DNA of 45,379 nucleotides from Elusimicrobiota bacterium. Its GTDB lineage: Bacteria > Elusimicrobiota > Elusimicrobia > UBA1565 > UBA9628. A model generated the notes under the pieces. That model did not search any database and was not told where the DNA came from. It saw only the letters and a program-made list of their open reading frames with translations. This document shows positions 16,099-24,698 of the stretch, piece after piece (within the stretch, counting starts at the first letter, position 1; every line of letters starts with the position of its first letter). The DNA lies in contig JAQTNG010000003.1 in NCBI GenBank assembly GCA_028714015.1, forward strand, positions 1-45,379. The letters run 5' to 3'. The translations under genes were made by a program, and so were the position numbers.

Positions 16099-17124
16099 TC
16101 AGAGCAGATCGTCCGAGAATTTGAGCCACTCGGGCGTCACGGTCTTGAGCTTGGCGGTCGCGGCTTCGAGGCTGACGGCGACCACGGCGTCGCCCTTGAG
16201 CGCCGCCATGTGGCCGAACTTCCCCGCATGAACGAGGTCCGCGGCCAGCACGCCGACGCGCGTGCCGAGGATGCGGTCGAACAGCGTGGGCGGCCCGCCG
16301 CGCTGCATGTGGCCGATGACGGCGGAGCGGGTCTCGATCTTGGTCTCGGCCTCGATGATCTTGGTCAGGCGCTCGGCGACGCCGCGGGCCTTGAGGATCA
16401 TGTGCCCGAACTCGTCGAGCTCCTCCTCCTGCTTCTCGCCGGGGATGTCCACGGCCTCGGAGGCGACGACGATCGCGACCTGGCGCGCCGCGTGCGCGAT
16501 CTTGAGCTTGGCGCACATGTCCTTGACGTCGACGGGGCGCTCGGGCACGCACAGATAGTCGGCGCCGCCGCCGATCGCGGTATACAGGGCGACCCAGCCG
16601 GCGTGGCGCCCCATGACCTCGAGCACCATGATGCGGCGGTGGGAGCGGCCGGTGTCGCGCAGGCGCTCGACGGCCTCCATCGCCAGCGTCGAGGCGGTGT
16701 CGAAGCCGAACGTGGCGTCGGTCGCGTCGAGGTCGTTGTCCATCGTCTTGGGCACGCCGACGACGTTGACCTTGTGCTCCTTGAAGAGCTTGTTGGCCAC
16801 GCCGAGCGTGTCCTCGCCGCCCATCGCGACGAGGGCGTGGAGGTCGAGCTTTTTAAAGGAATTCAGGACGCCCTGAACGCCGCCCTCCTTCTTGTAGGGG
16901 TTCGTGCGCGAGGTGCCGAGCATCGTGCCGCCGCGGCCGATCATCTCGCGCACGTCGTCGGGGCCGATCGGCTTGGCCGTGCCGTTGATCATGCCCTTCC
17001 AGCCTTCCTGGATGCCCAGGCACTCGTAGCCGAGCTTGTGCGCCTTCAGGACGACGCCGCGGATCGCCGGGTTGAGGCCCGGGCAGTCTCCGCCGCCGGT
17101 GAGAATCGCGATTTTCTTGGCCAT
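16099..17124 (-). CDS. 6-phosphofructokinase, pyrophosphate-type residues
   Basis: A 341-residue PFKA-fold enzyme for phosphorylation of fructose 6-phosphate. The N-terminal ILTGGGDCPGLN and catalytic PKTMDND (Asp129) are present, as are MGRHAGW and GHMQRGGPP. The phosphoryl-donor determinants are GGEDT (Asp105, where E. coli ATP-PFK has Gly104) and PKT (Lys126, where the ATP enzyme has Gly). In characterised enzymes, Asp plus Lys at these sites indicate pyrophosphate as donor and make the step reversible. I therefore infer a PPi-dependent PFK; biochemical donor use is not proven by sequence. The position between an outer-membrane barrel and a HAMP protein is unusual. Confidence 0.9.
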   Translation of the reverse strand: MAKKIAILTGGGDCPGLNPAIRGVVLKAHKLGYECLGIQEGWKGMINGTAKPIGPDDVREMIGRGGTMLGTSRTNPYKKEGGVQGVLNSFKKLDLHALVAMGGEDTLGVANKLFKEHKVNVVGVPKTMDNDLDATDATFGFDTASTLAMEAVERLRDTGRSHRRIMVLEVMGRHAGWVALYTAIGGGADYLCVPERPVDVKDMCAKLKIAHAARQVAIVVASEAVDIPGEKQEEELDEFGHMILKARGVAERLTKIIEAETKIETRSAVIGHMQRGGPPTLFDRILGTRVGVLAADLVHAGKFGHMAALKGDAVVAVSLEAATAKLKTVTPEWLKFSDDLL

Positions 17125-17134
17125 GAAAGATCCT

Positions 17135-17932
17135 CTAGAAGCTGTTGGAGTACTTGAGCTGCACCACGCGTTCCGGCCCCCGATGGGAGCCGTCGCTGTA
17201 CAAGCCGCCCGCCCCGATCGCGCGCACCGAGAAGTCCACCTGGAAGTTCGGGGTCAGGTAGGCGCGCAGGCCGGCGTTGAACCGCGAGTCGCTCCAGTTG
17301 CCGATGTTGTCCCACTCGAGCAGGATCGAGGCCTTGTCGCGGATGTTGATCGTCAGCGGCAGGGAGCCGAAGATGCTGTTCGAGTCGAAGTCGGAGATGT
17401 TGAACGACGGGTGCAGCTGCAGGCCCGGCAGGCCGAGCTCCTTCGTCGCCACGACGTAGAAGCCGCGCTGGCGCTGGTTGAAGCGGCGGATGCCGGTGTT
17501 GTAGCTGTAGCCCTGGCCGTCGAAGCCGATCGCGAAGGACGGCATCTGGCTGTCGCCCTCGTAAAAACGGTACTTGACCTGCGCGGTCGGAGCGCGCATG
17601 CGCACGTTGCGCTCGTCGCCGATCAGGCCGTCGATCGCGGCGGAGGCGCCGAGGTTGATGCCGGGGTAGACGCCGAACGAGAGATACTGAAGGAGGCCGC
17701 CGCGCGAGTAGAAGCGCGAGCGCGCGGAATAGCCGTAGTTGTCGAGCACCGCGGTCGTCGGCGCGTCGATGACGTCGGTGTCGGGCGTGCCCCCGCCGTC
17801 GCGCGCGGACCGGGCGGGGCGGGAGGCGGAGGCCTTCGGCTTGATCTTCACCGCCGACGAGGTGGGCTCTTCGGCGCGCAGGGCGGAGGTCCCCAGGAGG
17901 AGCGCGGCCAGCAGTGCAAGTCTGACTTTCAT
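17135..17932 (-). CDS. Outer-membrane beta-barrel protein
   Basis: A 265-residue protein with a signal peptide (about residues 1-21), a low-complexity linker (about 28-55), then alternating amphipathic strands ending in the C-terminal KYSNSF; a terminal Phe is the usual signal for the outer-membrane insertion machinery. The layout (FGVYPGINLGASAAIDGL, TAQVKYRFYEGD, ILLEWDNIG) resembles YjbH-like or similar small barrels, but I cannot name the family. ATG 17932 is chosen because AAGGAT lies 7-8 bases upstream; a TTG at 17953 would overlap the receiver gene. Confidence 0.72.
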   Translation of the reverse strand: MKVRLALLAALLLGTSALRAEEPTSSAVKIKPKASASRPARSARDGGGTPDTDVIDAPTTAVLDNYGYSARSRFYSRGGLLQYLSFGVYPGINLGASAAIDGLIGDERNVRMRAPTAQVKYRFYEGDSQMPSFAIGFDGQGYSYNTGIRRFNQRQRGFYVVATKELGLPGLQLHPSFNISDFDSNSIFGSLPLTINIRDKASILLEWDNIGNWSDSRFNAGLRAYLTPNFQVDFSVRAIGAGGLYSDGSHRGPERVVQLKYSNSF

Positions 17933-17949
17933 CGATAAATCCTTATGAA

Positions 17950-18333
17950 TCAAGCGGGTTTCGCCAGGACCGCGGCGATGCGCTCGTGGAGTTTGGCCAT
18001 CTCGAAGGGCTTCTGCAATACTTCGGTGGCGCCGCTCATCAAGGCGATGCCCTTTTCCTTGACCGTGTCGCGGCTGGTCATGATCATGATGCGCGGGGCC
18101 TTGGCGCCGAGCTTGTTCGTCAGTTCGTAGGCGACATGGTAGCCGTCGATGTAGGGCATCATCACGTCGAGGAGGACGAGGTCGAGCTGTTCCTTGAGGG
18201 CGGTCTGCAGCGCGTCCTTTCCGTTCGCCGCCGAGAGAACCTCATAGCCCTGATAGGCGAGGTCCATCATGAGCAGGTCGAGCAGATCCGGATCGTCGTC
18301 GGCGACGAGGATGCGCTTCTTCGTGTCGGCCAT
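17950..18333 (-). CDS. Single-domain response regulator (CheY-like receiver)
   Basis: A 127-residue receiver domain with nothing attached. The acidic pocket is DDD (residues 12-14), the phospho-acceptor is Asp57 in LVLLDVMMP, the switch Thr is Thr87 in IMTSRD and the conserved Lys is Lys109 in LQKPF. It must act by binding a partner. The only histidine kinase in the window is the GAF kinase at 29-30.5 kb. It starts the long leftward gene string. AGGAGAGGG gives a good Shine-Dalgarno sequence 3-4 bases before the ATG, and a TAGAAT box lies about 30 bases upstream with TTGTCG 18 bases before it. Confidence 0.92.
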   Translation of the reverse strand: MADTKKRILVADDDPDLLDLLMMDLAYQGYEVLSAANGKDALQTALKEQLDLVLLDVMMPYIDGYHVAYELTNKLGAKAPRIMIMTSRDTVKEKGIALMSGATEVLQKPFEMAKLHERIAAVLAKPA

Positions 18334-18484
18334 TCCCTCTCCTTATATTGCGCGGCTCGTGGATTCTAACCCATTTATCCTTTATGCGACAAGCCGTAAA
18401 TGGGGTCAGACCTCCCGTTGTTGCGTTACTCTAATAGGGAAGTAACGCGGGAATAACGCAACAACGGGAGGTCTGACCCCGTCG
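18334..18484. other. Intergenic region dnaE to receiver gene
   Basis: 150 bases holding a leftward promoter for the receiver gene (TAGAAT near 18362-18367 on the minus strand, with TTGTCG 18 bases before it) and the long palindrome described separately at 18402-18480. No other gene is visible. Confidence 0.6.
18402..18480. repeat. Long perfect palindrome with GGGGTCAG tips, downstream of dnaE
   Basis: Two exact 27-base arms (18402-18428 and 18454-18480) flank a 25-base loop. The arm begins GGGGTCAGACCTCCC. A second, competing hairpin is nested: GCGTTACT (18423-18430) pairs with AGTAACGC (18441-18448). It starts 4 bases after the dnaE stop codon. The tip GGGGTCAG is shared with the palindrome at 24696-24776, while the rest of the stem differs. 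This looks like a REP-type mobile palindrome that may also end transcription; there is no T-run. Confidence 0.75.
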
Positions 18485-21400
18485 TTACTTGCCGCCCCAC
18501 TTGCGGGGGGCGATGACGGCGGGGGCGCCGGAGGCGTCGATGTTCCAGCAGCGTTCGCCGAGGATGGCCTCGACGGCTTCGAACAGGGCCTGGTTGAGGT
18601 TGACGCGCTGATCTAAATCGAGGATCGCGACGCCGTCCGGGGTCTCCTGCTCGAGGGCGACCGGGCAGGGCCCCTCGAAGCGCTCGAGGACGTCGCGCAG
18701 GGCCTCGAGCTTCTCGGTGCCGACGGTCGCGTCGCACTTCAGGCGCAGGCGCTTGGCGAACTTGGTCGCCGACGAGTCGAGGGGAGTCATGTCGTCGACG
18801 ATGACCTCCGGCGTTCCCGCGCCCGCGTCCTCGCTCTTGAAGGACAGGCGCCCGGTCGCGGCCACGAACGCGCCGATCTTGGCCAGAGTGTTGACGCCCG
18901 AGGCGTAGGTCTTGGGGAAGCAGAGCAGGGTGATCTCGCCCGTGAGGTCCTCGAGCGTGATGATCACCCAGGGCTCGCCGGTCTTCTTGGAGACCATCTT
19001 GCGCATCTTGCTGATCATGCCGGCCAGGCGCACGGGCGTCGTGATCGCGGGCGTGAGCTGGCCGACCTCATGCGTCGCGGTGGCCCGGAGCTGGGCTTTG
19101 ACCGACATGAGCGGGTGGCCCGAGAAGTAGAAGCCCAGGACCTCGCGTTCGAAGGTCAAGGTGTCGTGCTCGGACAGCGGCTTTATATCGGAAACGTCGG
19201 CGGACGACATCGGTTCTTCGGTCGAGCCGCCAACGCCGAACAGCAGGCCCTGGCCCTTGTCGAGGTCGGCCTTCATCTTCTGCTGGCGGCCGACGGACTC
19301 GTCGACGGCGAGCAGCAGGCGCGCGCGCGCGGCGGGGGAAGGCTCGTTCGGACGCAGGGAGTCGAGCGCGCCGGCCTTGATCAGGGACTCGACCGCTTTT
19401 TTGTTGATCGCATGCAGGTCGACGCGGGAGCAGAAATCGTCGAGGGACGTGAATTTCTTTTCTTGCGCCGCCGCGACGATGGACTCGGCCGCCCCGGACC
19501 CGACGTTCTTGATCGCGAGCAGCCCGAACCGGATTTCGTCGTTCTGTATGTCGAACCGGGTCCTCGATTCGTTGACGTCCGGCGGCAGGATTTTCATTCC
19601 CATCCGTCTTGCTTCTTCAAGATAGGTGACGAGCTTGTTTTCCTTGTCTTCCGCGCCGATCGACGAGTGCCCGATCTCCGAGGTCAGAACCGCGGTCATG
19701 AACTCGATCGGGAAATTGGCCTTCAGGTAGGCGGTCTGGTAGGCGACGATGCCGTAGGCGACGGAGTGGGACTTGTTGAAGCCGTAGCCGCCGAACTTCA
19801 CCATCTGGTCGTAGATCTTGGTCGCGACCTTGTCCTTGATCTTGTTCGCCGCGCACCCCGCGATGAATTTGCTGCGCATCTTCTCGAGGTCCTCGAAGAT
19901 CTTCTTGCCCATGGCCTTGCGCAGGCCGTCGGCCTCGCCGGGCGTAAATCCCGCGAGCTTCTTGGAGATCTCCATGACCTGCTCCTGGAAGACCATGCAG
20001 CCGTAGGTGTCCTTCAGGATGGTCTCGAGCAGCGGGACGTCGTAGACGACCTCCTCGCGCCCGTGCTTGCGCTCGACGAACATGTCGAGCATGCCGGACT
20101 GCATGGGGCCGGGGCGGAACAGCGCGATGAGCGAGACGATGTCGTCGAAGACGGTGGGCTTGATGCGGAACAGGAGGTCGCGTATGCCCTGGCTGTCGAG
20201 CTGGAACACGGCGAGCGACTTGGCCGTGCGCAGCATTTCATAAGTCTTCGGGTCGTCCATCGGGATGGCGTCGATGTCGAATTTCGGGTCGTGGCGCTTC
20301 TTGACGAACTTGACCGCGTCGTCGATGATCGAGAGCGTGCGCAGGCCGAGGAAGTCGACCTTGAGCAGGCCGAGCTTCGGGCAGACGTCTCCGTCGTACT
20401 GCGTCGTCACCACGTCGGACTTGGCGCCCTTCGCCAGCGGCGTGTACTTGACGACGGGCTCCTTCGTGATCAAGGTGCCGGCCGCGTGCACGCCGGTGTG
20501 GCGCTTGAGGCCCTCGAGCTTGAGCGAGAGCTCGAGCAGGCGCTTGACCTGCGGATCCTTGGCGAGCTCGAGCATCTCCGGCCCCTGCATCGCCTCGTGC
20601 AGGTGGACGTTGGGGCCGACGGGGATCTTCTTGGCGATCTCGTCGATCTGCATCAGCGGCATGTCGAGCACGCGCCCGACGTCGCGGATGACGAGCTTGG
20701 CTCCCAATGAGCCGAAGGTGATGATCTGCGCCACGCATTCCTTGCCGTATTTCTCGCGGACGTAGGCGATGACCCGGTCGCGCCCGGTGTCCGCGAAGTC
20801 GATGTCCAGGTCGGGCATGGATTTGCGGTCCGGGTTGAGGAAGCGCTCGAAGAGCAGGCGGTGCTCGATCGGATCGGCGTTCGTGATGCGCAGCGAGTAC
20901 GCGACGATGGCGCCCGCGCCGGAGCCGCGCCCGGGGCCGACGGGGACGCCGATGGAGCGGGCGTGCTTGATGAAGTCCCAGACGATCAAAAAGTAGCCGG
21001 AGAAGCCCATCCGCTTGATGACGCCGAGCTCGTAATCCAGCCGCTCCTTGTATTCCGGCCGGTAGCCCGAGGGGAAGCGCTCCTTCATGCCCTCGAGGCA
21101 CAGATGCTCGAGATAGGTGTCCTGATCGTAGCCGGGGGGAACCTTGAATTCCGGGAGGAGCATCTGATCCATGGGGATCTTCAGATTGCACATTTCCGCG
21201 ATTTTCAACGTGCTCGAGAGCGACTCCGGGGCGAAGGAGAAAAGCTTGTGCATCTCCTCCGGGGACTTGATGTAGAACTCGTGCGAGTCGAACTTGAGCC
21301 GCTCGGTGTCGGCCATCTTGCGGCCGGTGGCGATGCACACGCGGGCGTCGTGCGCCTCGTGGTCGTCGGGCTTCCAGTAGTGGCAGTCGTTCGTCGCGAC

Positions 21401-22027
21401 GAGAGGGATGCCCGTGCGCTTGTTCAAGTCGAGCAGGGCCTGCGTCACCTGACGCTGCTTCTCGATGCCGTGGTCCATGATCTCGAGGTAGTAGGAATCC
21501 GGCTCGAGGTTGTCGCGGAACCAGGTGACGAGCTTCTCGGATTGGGTCAGATCGCCGGAAAGGATCGACTGATTGAGCTCCGACTTCAAGCATCCGGAGA
21601 GCACCACCAAGCCTTTGGAGTGCTTGGCGAGAAGCTCTTTGTCGATTCTTGGATCGTAATAATACCCTTCGGTAAATGCGATCGAGCTCAGCTGCATCAG
21701 GTTCTGGTAGCCCTCGAAGTTCTTGGCCAGAACCGTCAGGTGGCAGTTCTCCTTCTGCGAATGGCCGCGGTCGAAGCGCGTGCCCTTGGAGATGTACATC
21801 TCGCAGCCGATGATCGCCTTGAGGCCCACGGCCTTCGCGTTCGAGTAGAACTCGACCGCGCCGTACATGTTCCCGTGGTCGGTGATCGCGAAGCCCTTCG
21901 CGCCCGCGTTGGCCAGGTCCTTGAGCGCCTGCGACGGCTTGCCGTCCTTGTCGGACAGCCGAATGACCCCGTCCATCAGGGAGTATTCGGAGTGGTTGTG
22001 GAGATGAACGAACTCGGGCTTTGACAT
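18485..22027 (-). CDS. dnaE: DNA polymerase III alpha subunit
   Basis: A 1180-residue replicative polymerase of the DnaE1 type. The N-terminal PHP domain (residues about 5-280) has intact metal motifs (HLHNHSEYS, ITDHGNMYG), as in enzymes with a zinc-dependent proofreading-like site. The palm contains MPDLDIDFAD (about 405-414), a catalytic Asp pair. Fingers, a helix-hairpin-helix region (about 830-900) and an OB fold (about 985-1070: VRLAGMISKMRKMVSKKTGE) follow in the usual order. ATG 22027 gives the standard N-terminus. A -10 box TATGAT lies about 20 bases upstream, divergent from the Nudix promoter. Confidence 0.97.
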   Translation of the reverse strand: MSKPEFVHLHNHSEYSLMDGVIRLSDKDGKPSQALKDLANAGAKGFAITDHGNMYGAVEFYSNAKAVGLKAIIGCEMYISKGTRFDRGHSQKENCHLTVLAKNFEGYQNLMQLSSIAFTEGYYYDPRIDKELLAKHSKGLVVLSGCLKSELNQSILSGDLTQSEKLVTWFRDNLEPDSYYLEIMDHGIEKQRQVTQALLDLNKRTGIPLVATNDCHYWKPDDHEAHDARVCIATGRKMADTERLKFDSHEFYIKSPEEMHKLFSFAPESLSSTLKIAEMCNLKIPMDQMLLPEFKVPPGYDQDTYLEHLCLEGMKERFPSGYRPEYKERLDYELGVIKRMGFSGYFLIVWDFIKHARSIGVPVGPGRGSGAGAIVAYSLRITNADPIEHRLLFERFLNPDRKSMPDLDIDFADTGRDRVIAYVREKYGKECVAQIITFGSLGAKLVIRDVGRVLDMPLMQIDEIAKKIPVGPNVHLHEAMQGPEMLELAKDPQVKRLLELSLKLEGLKRHTGVHAAGTLITKEPVVKYTPLAKGAKSDVVTTQYDGDVCPKLGLLKVDFLGLRTLSIIDDAVKFVKKRHDPKFDIDAIPMDDPKTYEMLRTAKSLAVFQLDSQGIRDLLFRIKPTVFDDIVSLIALFRPGPMQSGMLDMFVERKHGREEVVYDVPLLETILKDTYGCMVFQEQVMEISKKLAGFTPGEADGLRKAMGKKIFEDLEKMRSKFIAGCAANKIKDKVATKIYDQMVKFGGYGFNKSHSVAYGIVAYQTAYLKANFPIEFMTAVLTSEIGHSSIGAEDKENKLVTYLEEARRMGMKILPPDVNESRTRFDIQNDEIRFGLLAIKNVGSGAAESIVAAAQEKKFTSLDDFCSRVDLHAINKKAVESLIKAGALDSLRPNEPSPAARARLLLAVDESVGRQQKMKADLDKGQGLLFGVGGSTEEPMSSADVSDIKPLSEHDTLTFEREVLGFYFSGHPLMSVKAQLRATATHEVGQLTPAITTPVRLAGMISKMRKMVSKKTGEPWVIITLEDLTGEITLLCFPKTYASGVNTLAKIGAFVAATGRLSFKSEDAGAGTPEVIVDDMTPLDSSATKFAKRLRLKCDATVGTEKLEALRDVLERFEGPCPVALEQETPDGVAILDLDQRVNLNQALFEAVEAILGERCWNIDASGAPAVIAPRKWGGK

Positions 22028-22047
22028 GGAGAGCGTCGCGGAAGCAC

Positions 22048-22087
22048 ATCATACCAAATGCCGTCGACGGCGGCCCTTTGCTACAAT
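22048..22087. promoter_or_regulatory. Divergent promoter pair dnaE / Nudix
   Basis: TATGAT (22048-22053, minus) serves dnaE with a 20-base leader. TACAAT (22082-22087, plus) is only 8 bases before the Nudix ATG at 22096, so that mRNA would be essentially leaderless. The two boxes are 28 bases apart back to back. Confidence 0.5.
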
Positions 22088-22095
22088 GCGTCGCG

Positions 22096-22668
22096 ATGAA
22101 AAAGAGGCACTCGGGCCTGATCGAAACTTTCGTCAGCAAGAAGACGGTCTGGCGCGGCCGGGCGGTCAACTTCGACGTCGACACGGTGCGGCTTCCCAAC
22201 GGCAAGCTGGCGACGCGCGAGTACATCTCGCACCCCGGGGCCGTCGGGGTCGTGCCCTTCCTCGACAAGGACACCGTCGTGCTGGTCCGCCAGTACCGCC
22301 ACCCCGTCGGCGAGGTGACGCTCGAGCTGCCCGCCGGCAAGATCGACCCGCGCGAGTCCGTGCTGGCCTGCATCAAGCGCGAGCTCGCCGAGGAGACCGG
22401 ATTCACCGCCGCCAAATTCGCGCCGCTGATCAAGTATTGGCCGACGCCCGCCTTCGCCGACGAGGTCCTGCATCTCTACGTCGCGACGGGCCTGAGGCCC
22501 GGCAAGGTGAACGCGGACGACGACGAGTTCATCGAGACCGTGATCTTGCCCTTCAAGAAAGCCGTCGCGATGGTGCGCGCCGGCAAGATCCGCGACTCGA
22601 AAACGGTCGTAGGTCTGTTAGCTTGCGCGTCATATGGAAAAAATCTCCGTCCCGCGGCCGTCATTTGA
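22096..22668 (+). CDS. Nudix hydrolase, ADP-ribose pyrophosphatase type
   Basis: A 190-residue Nudix protein. The box G-x5-E-x7-REUxEExGU is complete in GKIDPRESVLACIKRELAEETGF, preceded by VVLVRQYRHPVGEVTLELPAG, characteristic of ADP-sugar pyrophosphatases (NudF/YffH class). It would cleave ADP-ribose or similar nucleotide sugars. ATG 22096 is preferred over an upstream in-frame start at 22021, which lies inside the divergent promoter. The TGA stop overlaps the TTG start of the next gene, suggesting coupling. Confidence 0.88.
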   Translation: MKKRHSGLIETFVSKKTVWRGRAVNFDVDTVRLPNGKLATREYISHPGAVGVVPFLDKDTVVLVRQYRHPVGEVTLELPAGKIDPRESVLACIKRELAEETGFTAAKFAPLIKYWPTPAFADEVLHLYVATGLRPGKVNADDDEFIETVILPFKKAVAMVRAGKIRDSKTVVGLLACASYGKNLRPAAVI

Positions 22669-24698
22669 AGCCTGAGGAGATCCAGACCTGGGAGTCCTTC
22701 CTCAAGCGCACCCCTCTGTTCTCCGGGCTGTCCGTCGAGGACCTGGGCAAGCTCGCGGAGCGCCTGCAGCTGCTCTCGCTGCCGAAGGGCGCGACGATCT
22801 TCAAGCAGGGGGAAGCCTCCGACGCGCTGTATCTGATCGTCTCCGGCCACGCGCGCCGCTATCGCGCCGTGGACGGCCAGGAGACCCTCGTCGCCTACCT
22901 CGGCCGCGGCGACGTCATCGGCGAGACCGGAATGCTCACCGGCGGCCCCCGGTCGGCCACCATCCGCGTGGACGCGACGAGCGAATTGCTGAAGCTGCCG
23001 CGCAAGGACTTCGAGGACTGCCTGCGCGAGCATCCGACCATCCTGCTGCACCTCTCGCGCACGCTCGCCACCCGCCTCATCGAGGGCGGCCAGGCCGCGC
23101 CGCGCCCGTCGTCGGAGCAGGCCCGGCTCGTCGCGCTCGACTGCGCCCTGCCGCGCCGCGACCGGGCGCTGATCAGCTGGCGCCTCGGCGCCGAGCTCGC
23201 GGCGCAGACCCGGAAAAAAGTGCTCATCGTCGACCTCTCGCCCGAGCCCGGCGACATCGCCCGCGCCGCCGGCCTCAAGCCCGCGCCCGCGAGCGAGACC
23301 GAGCTGCGCGGCGCGAACTTCCGCGACCCCGCGGCCCTGGCCGCGCTGGGTCAGGAGCACCCGTCGGGCGTGCGCATACTGTCGGTGTCGCCCGCCACGC
23401 TGGGCGGGCGCCTGTTCAGCCAGCTCTACCTCTTCCTCAACGCCGTGCGCGACAGCCACGAGCTCTCCCTGCTGTGCCTGGGCGGGCCGCGCGGCGACGT
23501 CGAGCGCGCGGCGCTGACCGAGGCCGACCTCATACTGATGGCCGGCTGCGACGCGATGCGCCCGCAGTACCGGCACATGGAAGTCGAGGTGCCGCCGCTC
23601 GCCGAGGAGTCGCGGCGCCTGCTGCGTCTGTGGGTCGGGGACCTCGAGCCCGAGGACGCCCCTCTGCTCGTCGGCGCCGAGCGCGTCCTCGTGCCGTGGA
23701 GCGAGTCGGCCGTCGAGGCCTACGAGCTCCAGGGCAGCGCCGACGCCGCCTTCGCCGCCGAGCCCAAGGCCGCGAAGGCGCTCGGGCGCCTGGCGCGCCG
23801 CATCGGCGGCGTCCAGGTGGGGCTGGCGCTGGGCACGGGCGCGGCGCTCGGCCACGCGACGATCGGAGTGCTCAAGGTGCTGAAGCGCGAAGGCATACCG
23901 GTGGACATGATCGCCGGCACCTCGATGGGCTCCCTGATCGCGGGCTGCTTCGCGGCCGGCTACGAGCCCGAGGAGATCGAGCAGCTCGCCCTGCGCATCG
24001 ACAAGTCGTGGGTCTACGAGAACCTGTTCTGGGACCTCACGATCCCGCGCTCGGGCCTCTTCGCCGGCGACACGCTCCTGCGCTTCATCCGCTCCTACAT
24101 GGGCTCCCGGGAGTTTTCCGACATGGACATCCCGTTCGCCTGCGTGGCCGCCGACATCGAGACGGGCGAGGAGGTCGTGCTCCGGCACGGCCGCGTCGCC
24201 GAGGCGATCCGCGCCTCCTGCGGCCTGCCGTTGATCTTCGAGCCGACCCAGCTGTCCGGCCGCTGGCTCGTCGACGGCGGCCTCGTCAACCCGGTGCCGA
24301 CGCGCGTCATCGCCGACATGGGCGCCGACATCCTGCTCGCGGTCAACCTGACGCTGCCCGCCGGCGATCGCAAGACGAAGGTGCACGAGCGCCACAGCCG
24401 GCGCCTCCTGGACCAGCCGCTGAACCTCGAGACTTTGCGCCGGGCCGCGCTGCCCGTCCTGCCCGCGGCCTTCCGCGCGCCCAACTTCCTGGAAGTGTTC
24501 TTCCAGATGATCTACACGATGGAATACGAAGTGGCCCAGTCCCGGCTCGATCTCGCGCACGTGACCATGTTCCCCGACCTGAAGGGCTTCTCCTGGACCG
24601 AGCTGCACCGCGCCAGCGAGATCATCCGCGCCGGCGAGCTCGCCGCCGAAGAGGCGCTCCCGCGCCTGAAAGCCCTTATCCCCGCGTTCCGGTCCTAG
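22665..24698 (+). CDS. Patatin-like esterase with cyclic-nucleotide-binding domain (NTE-like)
   Basis: A 677-residue three-part protein. Residues about 15-135 form a CRP-type cNMP-binding domain (LFSGLSVEDLGKLAERL, IVSGHARRY, GDVIGETGMLTGGPR). Residues about 155-330 look like a degraded P-loop/MinD-like ATPase (KKVLIVDLSPEPGD) without a Walker A motif. Residues about 370-590 are a patatin domain with nucleophile Ser420 in GTSMG and Asp537 in LVDGG. This is the neuropathy-target-esterase layout, a membrane-associated lysophospholipase controlled by an N-terminal sensor. TTG 22665 is chosen because it overlaps the Nudix stop; an upstream TTG at 22623 is possible. Its TAG stop is formed by the end of a palindrome. 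Confidence 0.85.
   Translation: MKPEEIQTWESFLKRTPLFSGLSVEDLGKLAERLQLLSLPKGATIFKQGEASDALYLIVSGHARRYRAVDGQETLVAYLGRGDVIGETGMLTGGPRSATIRVDATSELLKLPRKDFEDCLREHPTILLHLSRTLATRLIEGGQAAPRPSSEQARLVALDCALPRRDRALISWRLGAELAAQTRKKVLIVDLSPEPGDIARAAGLKPAPASETELRGANFRDPAALAALGQEHPSGVRILSVSPATLGGRLFSQLYLFLNAVRDSHELSLLCLGGPRGDVERAALTEADLILMAGCDAMRPQYRHMEVEVPPLAEESRRLLRLWVGDLEPEDAPLLVGAERVLVPWSESAVEAYELQGSADAAFAAEPKAAKALGRLARRIGGVQVGLALGTGAALGHATIGVLKVLKREGIPVDMIAGTSMGSLIAGCFAAGYEPEEIEQLALRIDKSWVYENLFWDLTIPRSGLFAGDTLLRFIRSYMGSREFSDMDIPFACVAADIETGEEVVLRHGRVAEAIRASCGLPLIFEPTQLSGRWLVDGGLVNPVPTRVIADMGADILLAVNLTLPAGDRKTKVHERHSRRLLDQPLNLETLRRAALPVLPAAFRAPNFLEVFFQMIYTMEYEVAQSRLDLAHVTMFPDLKGFSWTELHRASEIIRAGELAAEEALPRLKALIPAFRS

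Noticed and set aside
18402-18480. Palindrome as a plain rho-independent terminator
   Set aside because: The stem is far longer than usual and no T-run follows on either strand. A termination effect is possible but does not explain the shared tip with the other palindrome.
19070-20710. Long rightward open frame opposite dnaE
   Set aside because: Shadow of dnaE; composition is Asp/Leu/Val/Arg-rich and no ribosome site precedes it.
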